Position numbers and translations under genes: made by a program | Notes under the pieces: model-generated | The model's database searches: none | Seen by the model: only the letters and a program-made list of their open reading frames with translations | What the model was told of the DNA's origin: nothing | In this document: positions 1 through 5,335 of the stretch, one piece after another | Layout of the letters: each line of letters starts with the position of its first letter | Numbering within the stretch: the stretch's first letter is position 1 | From: Bacillota bacterium | Lineage (GTDB): Bacteria; Bacillota_I; Bacilli_A; RFN20; CAG-826 | Direction: 5' to 3' | Length of the DNA: 8,103 nucleotides | NCBI GenBank assembly: GCA_023396795.1 | Contig: JAEWUY010000052.1 | Span: 1-8,103, forward strand

Positions 1-483
1 GCTGATCGCATTTTAGGCATGGGCGATGTCGTTAGCTTAGTGGAAAAAGTTCAAGAAGAGCTCGACGAAAAGGAAATGAAAAAATCCGTCAATCGCATGA
101 TGTCGGGCAAATTTGATTTAGAAGACATGCTTAACCAAATGAAGCAAATTCAAAAGATCGGTTCACTTGGAGGCATTATGGCAATGATTCCAGGAATGCC
201 AAAATTAAGCGATGAGCAAAAAGCTCAGGCCGAAAAAGAAATTGCGAACTTAGAAGCTATTTATAATTCGATGACGCCAGAAGAACGCAAGCATCCGGAA
301 ATTCTTCGTAATTCGCGAAAAGTGCGTATTGCCCGTGGTAGTGGTAAAACGAATGCCGATATTAATCGCATTATTAACAAATATGAAAAATCAAAAGAGA
401 TGATGCGCAAAATGGGGCAAATGCAAAAAGGTAATAAAATGCCACCCGGCAGTTTGGGCGGCTTTGGTGGGTTAGGCTTTTAA
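1..483 (+). CDS. ffh: Signal recognition particle protein Ffh, C-terminal part (partial at 5' end)
   Basis: The reading frame is open from base 1, so this is the last 160 residues of a protein of about 450; the NG GTPase domain lies outside the window. What remains is the methionine-rich M domain, which binds SRP RNA and the signal sequences of nascent membrane or secreted proteins. Visible landmarks are the linker ILGMGDVVSLVEK near fragment residues 4-16, the finger-loop stretch with GIMAMIPGMPK around 58-68, and the RNA-binding helix-turn-helix signature SRKVRIARGSG at 105-115. The tail is rich in Met, Lys and Gly and ends GGFGGLGF. It ends with TAA, 7 nt from the convergently oriented trmD stop codon. 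In Bacilli ffh is normally followed by rpsP on the same strand; here that block is reversed. The methionine codon at base 19 is internal, not a start. Identification is secure. Confidence 0.96.
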   Translation, partial: ADRILGMGDVVSLVEKVQEELDEKEMKKSVNRMMSGKFDLEDMLNQMKQIQKIGSLGGIMAMIPGMPKLSDEQKAQAEKEIANLEAIYNSMTPEERKHPEILRNSRKVRIARGSGKTNADINRIINKYEKSKEMMRKMGQMQKGNKMPPGSLGGFGGLGF

Positions 484-490
484 TTATCGT

Positions 491-1264
491 TTATTTTTTG
501 ATAAACTTTGCGCCTTTTTCAAGGGCGCTTTTTTCCCATTTGGGCGTTTCATTATTATCAATCTCTTGGAGAAGTTTGTGATCATTTTTATCAAGATTCA
601 AATCTTTAAATAAATCGGGACGATGCTTGCGCGTTAACGCCAACGATTGTTTGCGACGCCACTTATTAATTGCGCTATGATTACCAGAATACAAAATATC
701 CGGAACTTTTTGACCTTCAAAATCGTATGGTTCGGTGTATTGGGGATACTCCAATAAATTACTCTCAAACGATTCTTCTTCTAAGGATTCATTAGTGATG
801 GCCCCTTTTTGCAAACGAACAATTGAATCAGTAATGGCCATCGCCGCAACTTCCCCGCCCGTCAAGATATAATCGCCAATAGATATTACCTCGTCAACAT
901 ACTTATTTAGTCGTTCATCAATTCCTTCATAATGTCCGCAAATAATGATTAAATCTTCATGAATCGCGAGTCTTTTTGCTATTTTTTGCGAATAAGTGCT
1001 ACCTCGAGGCGATAATAAAATCACGTAGCTATTTGCTTTTTTAATATGATTTATGGCATCCACTATGGGCTGACATTTCATAATTAAACCAGCCCCTCCA
1101 CCGACAGGAGGAGTGTCGACGCGATGATAGCGATCATGGGTGAAATCGCGAATGTTTATTGTCTGAATTTCGACGGCTTTTTTTGCCAAGGCACGTTTAA
1201 TAATCGAGCTTTCTAGGAAGCCTTTAAACATTTCTGGAAAGAGAGTTAGTATCGTGATTTTCAT
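491..1264 (-). CDS. trmD: tRNA (guanine-N1)-methyltransferase TrmD
   Basis: The enzyme transfers methyl from S-adenosylmethionine to N1 of G37 in tRNAs with G36G37, which prevents +1 frameshifting; it acts in the cytosol as a trefoil-knotted SPOUT dimer. The protein has 257 residues, against 230-255 usual. Visible motifs are the N-terminal ITILTLFPEMF, VGGGAGLIMK at 54-63, LLSPRG at 83-88, GHYEGIDERL at 110-119, GDYILTGGE at 130-138 and D146, the likely catalytic base, in AITDSIVRL. The C-terminal domain contains YPQYTEP and SGNHSAINKWRR. The nearly invariant PYGGG reads PVGGG here. The ATG overlaps the rimM stop in an ATGA arrangement and has no strong Shine-Dalgarno of its own, which suggests translational coupling. 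It is the last gene of the rpsP operon and converges on ffh. Confidence 0.96.
   Translation of the reverse strand: MKITILTLFPEMFKGFLESSIIKRALAKKAVEIQTINIRDFTHDRYHRVDTPPVGGGAGLIMKCQPIVDAINHIKKANSYVILLSPRGSTYSQKIAKRLAIHEDLIIICGHYEGIDERLNKYVDEVISIGDYILTGGEVAAMAITDSIVRLQKGAITNESLEEESFESNLLEYPQYTEPYDFEGQKVPDILYSGNHSAINKWRRKQSLALTRKHRPDLFKDLNLDKNDHKLLQEIDNNETPKWEKSALEKGAKFIKK
510..534 (+). terminator. Intrinsic terminator of ffh, inside the trmD 3' coding end
   Basis: Arms GCGCCTTT (510-517) and AAGGGCGC (521-528) form an 8-bp stem with one T-G wobble and the loop TTC, followed by a six-T run at 529-534. The orientation fits termination of ffh transcripts reading rightward. The whole element lies within the last codons of trmD, which is read on the other strand, so the same bases encode TrmD residues near SALEKGAKF. 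On the minus strand the hairpin is not followed by a T run, so it should act only on ffh. Confidence 0.8.
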
Positions 1265-1770
1265 AACATACCATCAATGATTTTAACGACGATGGCCCTT
1301 TGTTCAATATTAACATCTTTAATGAAAAAAATAATAAACGGGACAAGAACATCATTACCATCTTCTCTACCTATTCGTAAGGTACGATGGGCTGGATAAT
1401 CTTCGACCTTTTTAACTATACCGATGAGTGTTAGGTTTTCATCAAAAACCTGGCAACCGACTAAGTCATCATGAAAGAAGAAACCTTTCGGCAAATCTTC
1501 TTTTTCTTTGGCGACAAGTAGAGAATAGCCAATGTATTTTGCTGCCTCATCAATATTATTTATATTTGCGAAAGATAAAACATAGCGATCTGTCGCCTTG
1601 CGAGCGGTTAATATTTTGGTCTCAAAACTATCGGAATTGTCCTCGTCATATAAAGTAACGAGTTGCCCCTTTTTAAAACGTTTATTAGGAAAATCGGTAA
1701 TTACAAAAACTTTGACTTCACCACGAAGACCAACAGTATTTGTAATTTTGCCAATTGTTACTTTTTCCAT
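1261..1770 (-). CDS. rimM: Ribosome maturation factor RimM
   Basis: RimM assists late assembly of the 30S head and binds ribosomal protein S19. The length of 169 residues is normal. The N-terminal RimM domain opens with VTIGKITNTVGLRGEVKV (residues 4-21). The C-terminal PRC-barrel-like part carries GFFFHDDLVGCQVFDE at about 96-111 and the family-typical LVPFIIFFIKDVNIE at 142-156, and it ends in DGML. The ATG matches the conserved N-terminus, yet the 20 nt upstream are pyrimidine-rich with no Shine-Dalgarno; a hairpin around the khpA stop codon fills that space. The stop is TGA, the only one in the window, and overlaps the trmD ATG by 4 nt. Read-through of that TGA would add only five residues before TAA. 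Confidence 0.94.
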   Translation of the reverse strand: MEKVTIGKITNTVGLRGEVKVFVITDFPNKRFKKGQLVTLYDEDNSDSFETKILTARKATDRYVLSFANINNIDEAAKYIGYSLLVAKEKEDLPKGFFFHDDLVGCQVFDENLTLIGIVKKVEDYPAHRTLRIGREDGNDVLVPFIIFFIKDVNIEQRAIVVKIIDGML

Positions 1771-1775
1771 AATAT

Positions 1776-1807
1776 AAAAGAGAACGGGGATTAATCCTCG
1801 TTCTTTT
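1776..1807 (-). promoter_or_regulatory. Intercistronic hairpin between khpA and rimM
   Basis: Read on the minus strand, GAACG-A-GGA and TCC-C-CGTTC pair as 5 bp, an A/C mismatch and 3 bp around the loop TTAA, and the tract TCTTTTATATT leads directly into the rimM ATG. The loop holds the khpA stop codon. The shape resembles a weak intrinsic terminator or processing site that could lower rimM-trmD output relative to rpsP-khpA. The mismatch makes it weak, and the function is inference. The flanking A and T tracts can extend the stem imperfectly. Confidence 0.45.
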
Positions 1808-2054
1808 CTTCAAACGACTCAAATTTGAGATGAATCCGTTTGTTTTCGGTTTTGCCGGCTACCGCCAATAGTTCGCGAAGAGCGTTAGCAATCGAACCTT
1901 TGCGGCCGATCAAACGAGCGGTGTCTTCGTTTTCGGCGACGATTAATAAGACAACCTCGCGTGGTGAATCACTCGGAAGTTCACGAATCATGACGATATC
2001 CTTGTTTTCAACGATAGGATCGATCAAGGCGTGAATAATCTTCTCGTAATCCAT
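1791..2054 (-). CDS. khpA: KH-domain RNA-binding protein (KhpA/YlqC family)
   Basis: This is a small RNA-binding protein that, in Gram-positive bacteria, pairs with KhpB/Jag and affects cell elongation and sRNA-mRNA biology. The 87 residues are mostly a single KH fold with the GxxG loop visible as IGRKGS (G50-R51-K52-G53), preceded by VVLLIVAENEDTARL and followed by the helix IANALRELLAVAG. The N-terminus DYEKIIHALIDPIVENKD is typical. It is slightly longer than usual (75-81) because of an acidic tail, FEEKNED. The ATG overlaps the rpsP TAA by one base (TAATG), and AAAGGAGA at 2061-2068 lies 6 nt upstream, so it is well translated and probably coupled to rpsP. The position between rpsP and rimM is the classical one. 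Confidence 0.93.
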   Translation of the reverse strand: MDYEKIIHALIDPIVENKDIVMIRELPSDSPREVVLLIVAENEDTARLIGRKGSIANALRELLAVAGKTENKRIHLKFESFEEKNED

Positions 2055-2338
2055 TACTTATCTCCTTTGACTGCTTTCTTGCTTTCAGCGAGTTTACTCA
2101 TCAAGCCTTTTTTCGTGAAGAGAGTACGAATAGTATCGGAAGGGGTAGCCCCTTGACGTAACCATTTTAAAGTAACTTCTTCATCAATAATGGCATTTTC
2201 AATTCCTTTGGCAGGATCGAAGTAGCCTAATTGTTCAATGTAGCGACCATCACGGGCAGACCGTGAATCGGCGACAACGATACGAAAGAATGGATCTTTA
2301 TGGCGACCAACTCTAGTTAATCTAATTTTTACTGACAT
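2054..2338 (-). CDS. rpsP: 30S ribosomal protein S16
   Basis: This is a 94-residue 30S subunit protein that binds 16S rRNA early in assembly. It begins SVKIRLTRVGRHKDPFFRIV, followed by VADSRSARDGRYIEQLGYFDP, the family hallmark, and WLRQGATPSDTIRTLF in the middle. The start is the ATG at 2338-2336: AAGGAG (2346-2351) sits 7 nt upstream and the N-terminus matches S16. A longer reading from a TTG at 2437 would add 33 residues unlike S16 and run through the promoter, so it is rejected. It is the first gene of the minus-strand operon, divergent from rplS. Confidence 0.97.
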   Translation of the reverse strand: MSVKIRLTRVGRHKDPFFRIVVADSRSARDGRYIEQLGYFDPAKGIENAIIDEEVTLKWLRQGATPSDTIRTLFTKKGLMSKLAESKKAVKGDK

Positions 2339-2363
2339 TTTCTTGCTCCTTTTTCCGAGAATA

Positions 2364-2392
2364 ACTTTATTATAAATAACATAAGGTGTCAA
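2364..2392 (-). promoter_or_regulatory. Promoter of the rpsP-khpA-rimM-trmD operon
   Basis: On the minus strand TTGACA (2392-2387) is followed after 17 nt by TAAAGT (2369-2364), which would start transcription about 20 nt before the rpsP ATG. A perfect TATAAT at 2374-2369 is an alternative -10, but its -35 partner (TTTGCT, 2397-2392) is poor. Either choice gives a short leader containing only the Shine-Dalgarno. Confidence 0.6.
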
Positions 2393-2408
2393 GCAAAAAT
2401 ACTTGACA
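2387..2408. promoter_or_regulatory. Perfect inverted repeat TGTCAAG-8-CTTGACA over the rpsP -35
   Basis: TGTCAAG (2387-2393) and CTTGACA (2402-2408) are exact inverted copies separated by 8 bases. The left arm contains the rpsP -35 hexamer. Next to it TTGAC-A-GTCAA (2403-2413) forms a second small palindrome, and TTGTCAA (2431-2437) overlaps the rplS -35. The cluster could be an operator for the divergent promoters or may arise from overlapping -35 elements. No regulator can be named. Confidence 0.4.
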
Positions 2409-2430
2409 GTCAAAGGGCGATAATTCTTTC

Positions 2431-2459
2431 TTGTCAACCAAATATTTATTTGGTAATAT
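2431..2459 (+). promoter_or_regulatory. Promoter of rplS, with extended -10
   Basis: TTGTCA (2431-2436), a 17-nt spacer and TAATAT (2454-2459), preceded by TGG so that the -10 is of the extended TGn type. The predicted start near 2466 coincides with the first paired base of the leader hairpins, which supports the assignment. Confidence 0.75.
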
Positions 2460-2465
2460 AACTAA

Positions 2466-2552
2466 GCGCGTGAAAGTGCGCTGCGGACGGTCCGCTGTCA
2501 TAATTTGGGACATGAACGCCTTAAGAAATCACATGAAAAGGAGGATCATATA
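2466..2552 (+). promoter_or_regulatory. Structured leader of rplS, ribosomal protein L19 leader type
   Basis: The roughly 87-nt untranslated region contains three adjacent hairpins. GCGCG/TGCGC (2466-2470, 2477-2481) has the loop TGAAAG. GCGGA/TCCGC (2483-2487, 2491-2495) has the loop CGG. TGTC/GACA (2496-2499, 2509-2512) is weaker. An A/G-rich stretch and the Shine-Dalgarno AGGAGG (2539-2544) follow, 8 nt before the ATG. Low-GC Gram-positive bacteria are known to carry an L19 leader motif upstream of rplS that is thought to mediate autoregulation by L19. Position and structure fit, but I could not compare it with the family model. Confidence 0.6.
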
Positions 2553-2900
2553 ATGAATCCCAACATCGTTAACGAAGTAACGGCTTCACAACTCAAGTCT
2601 GATATCATTGATTTTAGTTCAGGTGACACAGTCAAGGTTTTCGTTCGTATTATCGAAAACAAAAAGGAACGTCTTCAAGCTTTTGAAGGTGTCGTTATGC
2701 AACGGCGTGGTTCTGGAATTAGCGCGACATTTACCGTGAGAAAAATCTCATCTGGTGTCGGCGTTGAAAGAACTTTTTCGCTTCATTCACCGGCTATCGC
2801 CAAAATCGAATTGATTAAAAGAGGCAAAGTGCGCAGAAACAAAATCAACTATCTCCGCAAGTTGTCCGGTAAAGCTGCTCGTATTAAAGAAATTCTTTAA
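2553..2900 (+). CDS. rplS: 50S ribosomal protein L19
   Basis: L19 lies at the 30S-50S interface of the ribosome. The 115 residues match the usual 114-117. Hallmarks are FSSGDTVKVFVRIIENKKER, LQAFEGVVMQRRGSGI, FTVRKISSGVGVERTF, SLHSPAIAKIELIKRGKVRR and the ending LYLR-like NYLRKLSGKAARIKE. The ATG at 2553 was chosen because AGGAGG lies 8 nt upstream and the N-terminus is normal. The frame stays open upstream to a TTG at 2505, but those 16 residues fall in the structured leader and are not L19-like. It has its own promoter, leader and terminator, so it is probably monocistronic. It usually follows trmD on the same strand; here trmD lies beyond an inverted block. Confidence 0.97.
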   Translation: MNPNIVNEVTASQLKSDIIDFSSGDTVKVFVRIIENKKERLQAFEGVVMQRRGSGISATFTVRKISSGVGVERTFSLHSPAIAKIELIKRGKVRRNKINYLRKLSGKAARIKEIL

Positions 2901-2913
2901 TAAATTCGCAATA

Positions 2914-2942
2914 AGAGGCTCCCGAGATTCGGGAGCTTTTCT
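2914..2942 (+). terminator. Intrinsic terminator of rplS
   Basis: GCTCCCGA (2918-2925) and TCGGGAGC (2929-2936) are perfect 8-bp arms around the loop GAT, extended by A/G against T pairs at the base, and followed by TTTTCTT. It lies 17 nt after the rplS stop and separates rplS from the lepB operon. Confidence 0.9.
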
Positions 2943-2956
2943 TATGAAATTACTTT

Positions 2957-2975
2957 TAAAACCAAATTGGTTTTA
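2957..2975. promoter_or_regulatory. Perfect 19-bp dyad upstream of lepB
   Basis: TAAAACCAA and TTGGTTTTA are exact 9-bp arms about a single central A, ending immediately before the lepB -35. Such a symmetrical element abutting a promoter looks like an operator for a dimeric repressor or activator. As RNA it could form only a 7-bp, AT-rich hairpin without a T tract, so a terminator role is less likely. No regulator is identifiable. Confidence 0.45.
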
Positions 2976-3003
2976 TTGTAAAATATTATTCACGTATTAT
3001 ACT
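2976..3003 (+). promoter_or_regulatory. Putative promoter of lepB-rbgA-rnhB
   Basis: TTGTAA (2976-2981), a 16-nt spacer and TATACT (2998-3003) match the vegetative consensus in 4/6 and 5/6 positions. Transcription would begin near 3010, about 9 nt before the lepB ATG. The region is AT-rich, so chance matches are possible. Confidence 0.45.
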
Positions 3004-3018
3004 TAATCATAGATATTT

Positions 3019-3819
3019 ATGGTCGACTCATATCTTGAACCTAATGGTAACCCTAAACATGATCGCAAGATTCGCAAGGAACTTGGTATTAAGCGATCGC
3101 CTTTACGCATTCTTTTAAAGGTCCTATTTTCTTTTTTCTTCATAACCGCCTTATTGGTTGGTAACGTTATTATTTTTCATAATCTTTACTACAAATCATT
3201 TTTTGTTAATGGTCAATCAATGTACCCAACTTTAAATGGTAATGCGACTTATAGCGATGGCACTTTAATTGGCGAACGACAAATTCGCCCTGATGATGGC
3301 AATATCGTCGAATATGGCATTATGGACACTCACCAAGTAGCAATTAAAGGTATTCGCCGTTTCGATATTATTATTACCGCCTACTCTTCTGGCGATTTAA
3401 AAGACAAAATTAAAAGGGTTATTGCTATGCCTGGCGATACTTTTTATTTTGTTAGCACGTCTCCTGGAGAAGCTACAAACGGTGATTTATACATTATTCC
3501 TGATGGTGAAACAGATGGCGTTCTTATTCCTCAAACTTTTGGCGATGAAGATATTTTAAGAGCCAAAGATTATAGTGGGGCTTATGTTCCCAAAGAAAGT
3601 AATCCCTTAACTCTAGAGGACAACGAATACTATGTTATGGGTGACAATCGACCTGATAGTAGTGACTCGAGTTCGGCTGGACCAATTTTGTATGAGTATA
3701 TTAAAGGCGTCGCAATCGCAATCGAAGGAACTTGTACATTAGTTTGTTCAAACGGCGAGTGCCGCGCTGAGCAAGTAAATTTTCATTGGCCTCGTTCATT
3801 AAGGTGGCAAGATGCCTAA
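3019..3819 (+). CDS. lepB: Signal peptidase I
   Basis: This is a membrane-bound serine protease of the S26A family that cleaves signal peptides from exported proteins. The 266 residues comprise a basic cytoplasmic N-terminus (1-30), one membrane segment at about 31-54, and an extracytoplasmic catalytic domain. The nucleophile is S67 in VNGQSMYPTL, the general base is K132 in KIKRVIAMPGD, and box E is VMGDNRPDSSDS at 206-217. The protein is longer than minimal Bacillus enzymes because of inserts between S67 and K132 and between K132 and box E. Two box positions are unusual: RFD instead of RGD at 114-116, and S218 where box E normally has Arg. The C-terminal tail has three cysteines (239, 243, 248). 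An in-frame TAG at 3010-3012 confirms the ATG at 3019, though no Shine-Dalgarno is present. It overlaps rbgA by 8 nt. Confidence 0.92.
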   Translation: MVDSYLEPNGNPKHDRKIRKELGIKRSPLRILLKVLFSFFFITALLVGNVIIFHNLYYKSFFVNGQSMYPTLNGNATYSDGTLIGERQIRPDDGNIVEYGIMDTHQVAIKGIRRFDIIITAYSSGDLKDKIKRVIAMPGDTFYFVSTSPGEATNGDLYIIPDGETDGVLIPQTFGDEDILRAKDYSGAYVPKESNPLTLEDNEYYVMGDNRPDSSDSSSAGPILYEYIKGVAIAIEGTCTLVCSNGECRAEQVNFHWPRSLRWQDA

Positions 3820-4657
3820 TATTCACTGGTTTCCGGGTCATATGAATCGCGCTTTGCGCGAAATTGCCGAGAAAGCCTCACTCGTAGATTTAATTGTCGA
3901 ACTTCGGGATGCTCGTGCTGTTTTAAGTTCGGCGAATAATGACGTGATTGATATAATCAAAAACCGCAAACGACTTATCGTTTTGACCAAAAGCGATTTA
4001 GCTGATGACCAGCAAACACGTAAATGGCTAAGTCATTTTAAGGAGCAGGGTCTTAATGCGATTGGTGTTAACCTTCTGCTTGGTAAAGATATTAGTCGCC
4101 TCATCAAAGAGATTACCGCTCATGATAGTGAAAAACGGCGTAAAGAAGCCACTAGAGGCATGAAGCCCCAGCCTTTAAGGATAATGGTGGTCGGGGTTCC
4201 TAACGTCGGTAAATCAACGCTCATTAATAAACTTGCAAAGAAAAAAGCTGCCCAAGTCGAAAACCGCCCCGGTAAGACAAAAGCTCAACAATGGATTAAA
4301 GTCGGAAATGAATTTGAACTCCTTGATACACCAGGGGTTCTACCGATGAAATTCGCCTCGCCAGAATTTGCAATTAATTTAGCCTTACTGGGAATGGTAA
4401 AAGAAGAAATTTTACCGATTGAAGAGCTCGCTATGAAAATAATTAGTTATTTACGTCAAAACTTTATTGAACAATTTGTCTTGGCTTATAATCTTGATAA
4501 TATTCAAAATCTTGATGACCGCGCTATTTTGAAAGCAATTGCCTTTCGAAGCGGAGCTTTAAGCGGTGGAGAACCCGATATAAATCGGGCAACAATGATG
4601 CTTTTAAATGATTTTCGTAACGGCAAAATTGTGCGACTTAGTTTAGAGACAATTTAA
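3812..4657 (+). CDS. rbgA: Ribosome biogenesis GTPase RbgA (YlqF)
   Basis: RbgA is a GTPase needed for a late step of 50S subunit maturation, where it acts on a 45S-like precursor. The 281 residues are normal for the family. The circularly permuted GTPase order is visible: G4 TKSD at 59-62, then G1 GVPNVGKST at 128-136, the G2 threonine in PGKTKAQQW near 156, and G3 DTPG at 172-175. The N-terminal HWFPGHMNRA signature (5-14) is diagnostic. G4 has Thr where NKxD is common. The C-terminal helical RNA-binding domain runs from about 185 to the end. The gene starts inside lepB, with AAGGTGG at 3801-3807 only 4 nt before the ATG, so it is coupled to lepB; rnhB follows after one base. The lepB-rbgA-rnhB order is standard in Bacillota. 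Confidence 0.95.
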   Translation: MPNIHWFPGHMNRALREIAEKASLVDLIVELRDARAVLSSANNDVIDIIKNRKRLIVLTKSDLADDQQTRKWLSHFKEQGLNAIGVNLLLGKDISRLIKEITAHDSEKRRKEATRGMKPQPLRIMVVGVPNVGKSTLINKLAKKKAAQVENRPGKTKAQQWIKVGNEFELLDTPGVLPMKFASPEFAINLALLGMVKEEILPIEELAMKIISYLRQNFIEQFVLAYNLDNIQNLDDRAILKAIAFRSGALSGGEPDINRATMMLLNDFRNGKIVRLSLETI

Positions 4658-4658
4658 T

Positions 4659-5282
4659 ATGACTCTGACTTACGAAGATTGTTACTATTCGAAAACTATT
4701 AAAAACATCGCCGGTGTTGATGAAGCCGGTCGAGGACCACTGGCTGGACCGGTTGTTGCTTGCGCGATCGTGCTCCCGCGCACGTACTTAAATAATGAGG
4801 TTAACGATTCTAAGCAACTTTCCGATAAAAAAAGACGGCATTTATACGAAGAGCTAACGACCAAGTGCCTCGCTTATGGAATCGGAATCGTTAGTCCCGA
4901 AACAATTGACGAAATCAATATTTATCAAGCCTCGAAATTGGCAATGAATTTAGCCTTAGCCAATCTCAACATCAAGGTCGATATGATTATGACTGACGCC
5001 ATGCCGCTTCAAGGCTATGACGTTCAGGTATTTGACATTATTAAAGGAGATTGCAAAGTTCGTGCCATCGCCGCGGCTTCAATTATCGCTAAAGTAACTC
5101 GAGATAACATCATGCTCGACTTGCATGCTAAATATCCTCAATATGGATTTGATAAGAATAAAGGCTATCCGACGAAAAGCCATGTTCAAGCTTTAAATAA
5201 ATATGGACCGATCCTCGGCGTTCATCGGCAAACTTATGGTCCTGTGGCCCGTTATAACATTCAAAAAGTAAGTTTGCTTTAA
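4659..5282 (+). CDS. rnhB: Ribonuclease HII
   Basis: RNase HII cuts RNA in RNA-DNA hybrids and starts removal of misincorporated ribonucleotides from DNA. The 207 residues show the family signature IAGVDEAGRGPLAGPVVA, with acidic catalytic residues D21 and E22, D113 in MTDAMPL and D149 in ASIIAKVTRD. NDSKQLSDKKR and GYPTKSHVQAL are further conserved blocks, and GVHRQTYGPV is the typical end. The ATG lies one base after the rbgA stop. No good Shine-Dalgarno precedes it (only TTAGAGA), so translation is probably coupled to rbgA. It is the last gene of the lepB transcription unit, unless transcription passes the hairpin before dprA. Confidence 0.95.
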   Translation: MTLTYEDCYYSKTIKNIAGVDEAGRGPLAGPVVACAIVLPRTYLNNEVNDSKQLSDKKRRHLYEELTTKCLAYGIGIVSPETIDEINIYQASKLAMNLALANLNIKVDMIMTDAMPLQGYDVQVFDIIKGDCKVRAIAAASIIAKVTRDNIMLDLHAKYPQYGFDKNKGYPTKSHVQALNKYGPILGVHRQTYGPVARYNIQKVSLL

Positions 5283-5303
5283 GTAGATAATATTCTCGCG
5301 CTT

Positions 5304-5335
5304 CCTCCCTTATATATTAAGAGGAGGTTTTTATT
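5304..5335 (+). promoter_or_regulatory. Hairpin masking the dprA Shine-Dalgarno, followed by a T tract
   Basis: CCTCC-CTT (5304-5311) pairs with AAG-A-GGAGG (5319-5327): eight base pairs with one bulged A and an AT-rich loop. The 3' arm contains the dprA Shine-Dalgarno GAGGAGG (5321-5327), which lies 8 nt before the ATG, and TTTTTATT follows directly. The element could act as an intrinsic terminator after rnhB, as a structure that hides the ribosome binding site, or both. The function is inferred from geometry alone. Confidence 0.5.

Noticed and set aside
430..470. Possible minus-strand terminator for trmD (CCACC/GGTGG then ATTTTATT) inside ffh
   Set aside because: Only 5 bp of stem with a long loop, and the bases are explained by the Gly/Pro-rich Ffh tail. 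I see no convincing trmD terminator.
1428..1658. Open frame of 76 codons on the + strand
   Set aside because: It is antisense to rimM, has no recognisable motif or ribosome binding site, and rimM is clearly coding.
1840..2034. Open frame of 64 codons on the + strand
   Set aside because: It is antisense to the conserved KH-domain gene, and its residues follow from the complementary strand's codon pattern.
2403..2431. TTGACA at 2403 as a + strand promoter
   Set aside because: No acceptable -10 lies 16-18 nt downstream.
2339..2437. 33-residue N-terminal extension of S16 from a TTG
   Set aside because: It would translate the promoter and Shine-Dalgarno; S16 normally starts at SVKIRL.
2505..2552. 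Sixteen-residue N-terminal extension of L19 from a TTG
   Set aside because: It lies in the structured leader; AGGAGG is placed for the ATG at 2553, and L19 proteins lack this extension.
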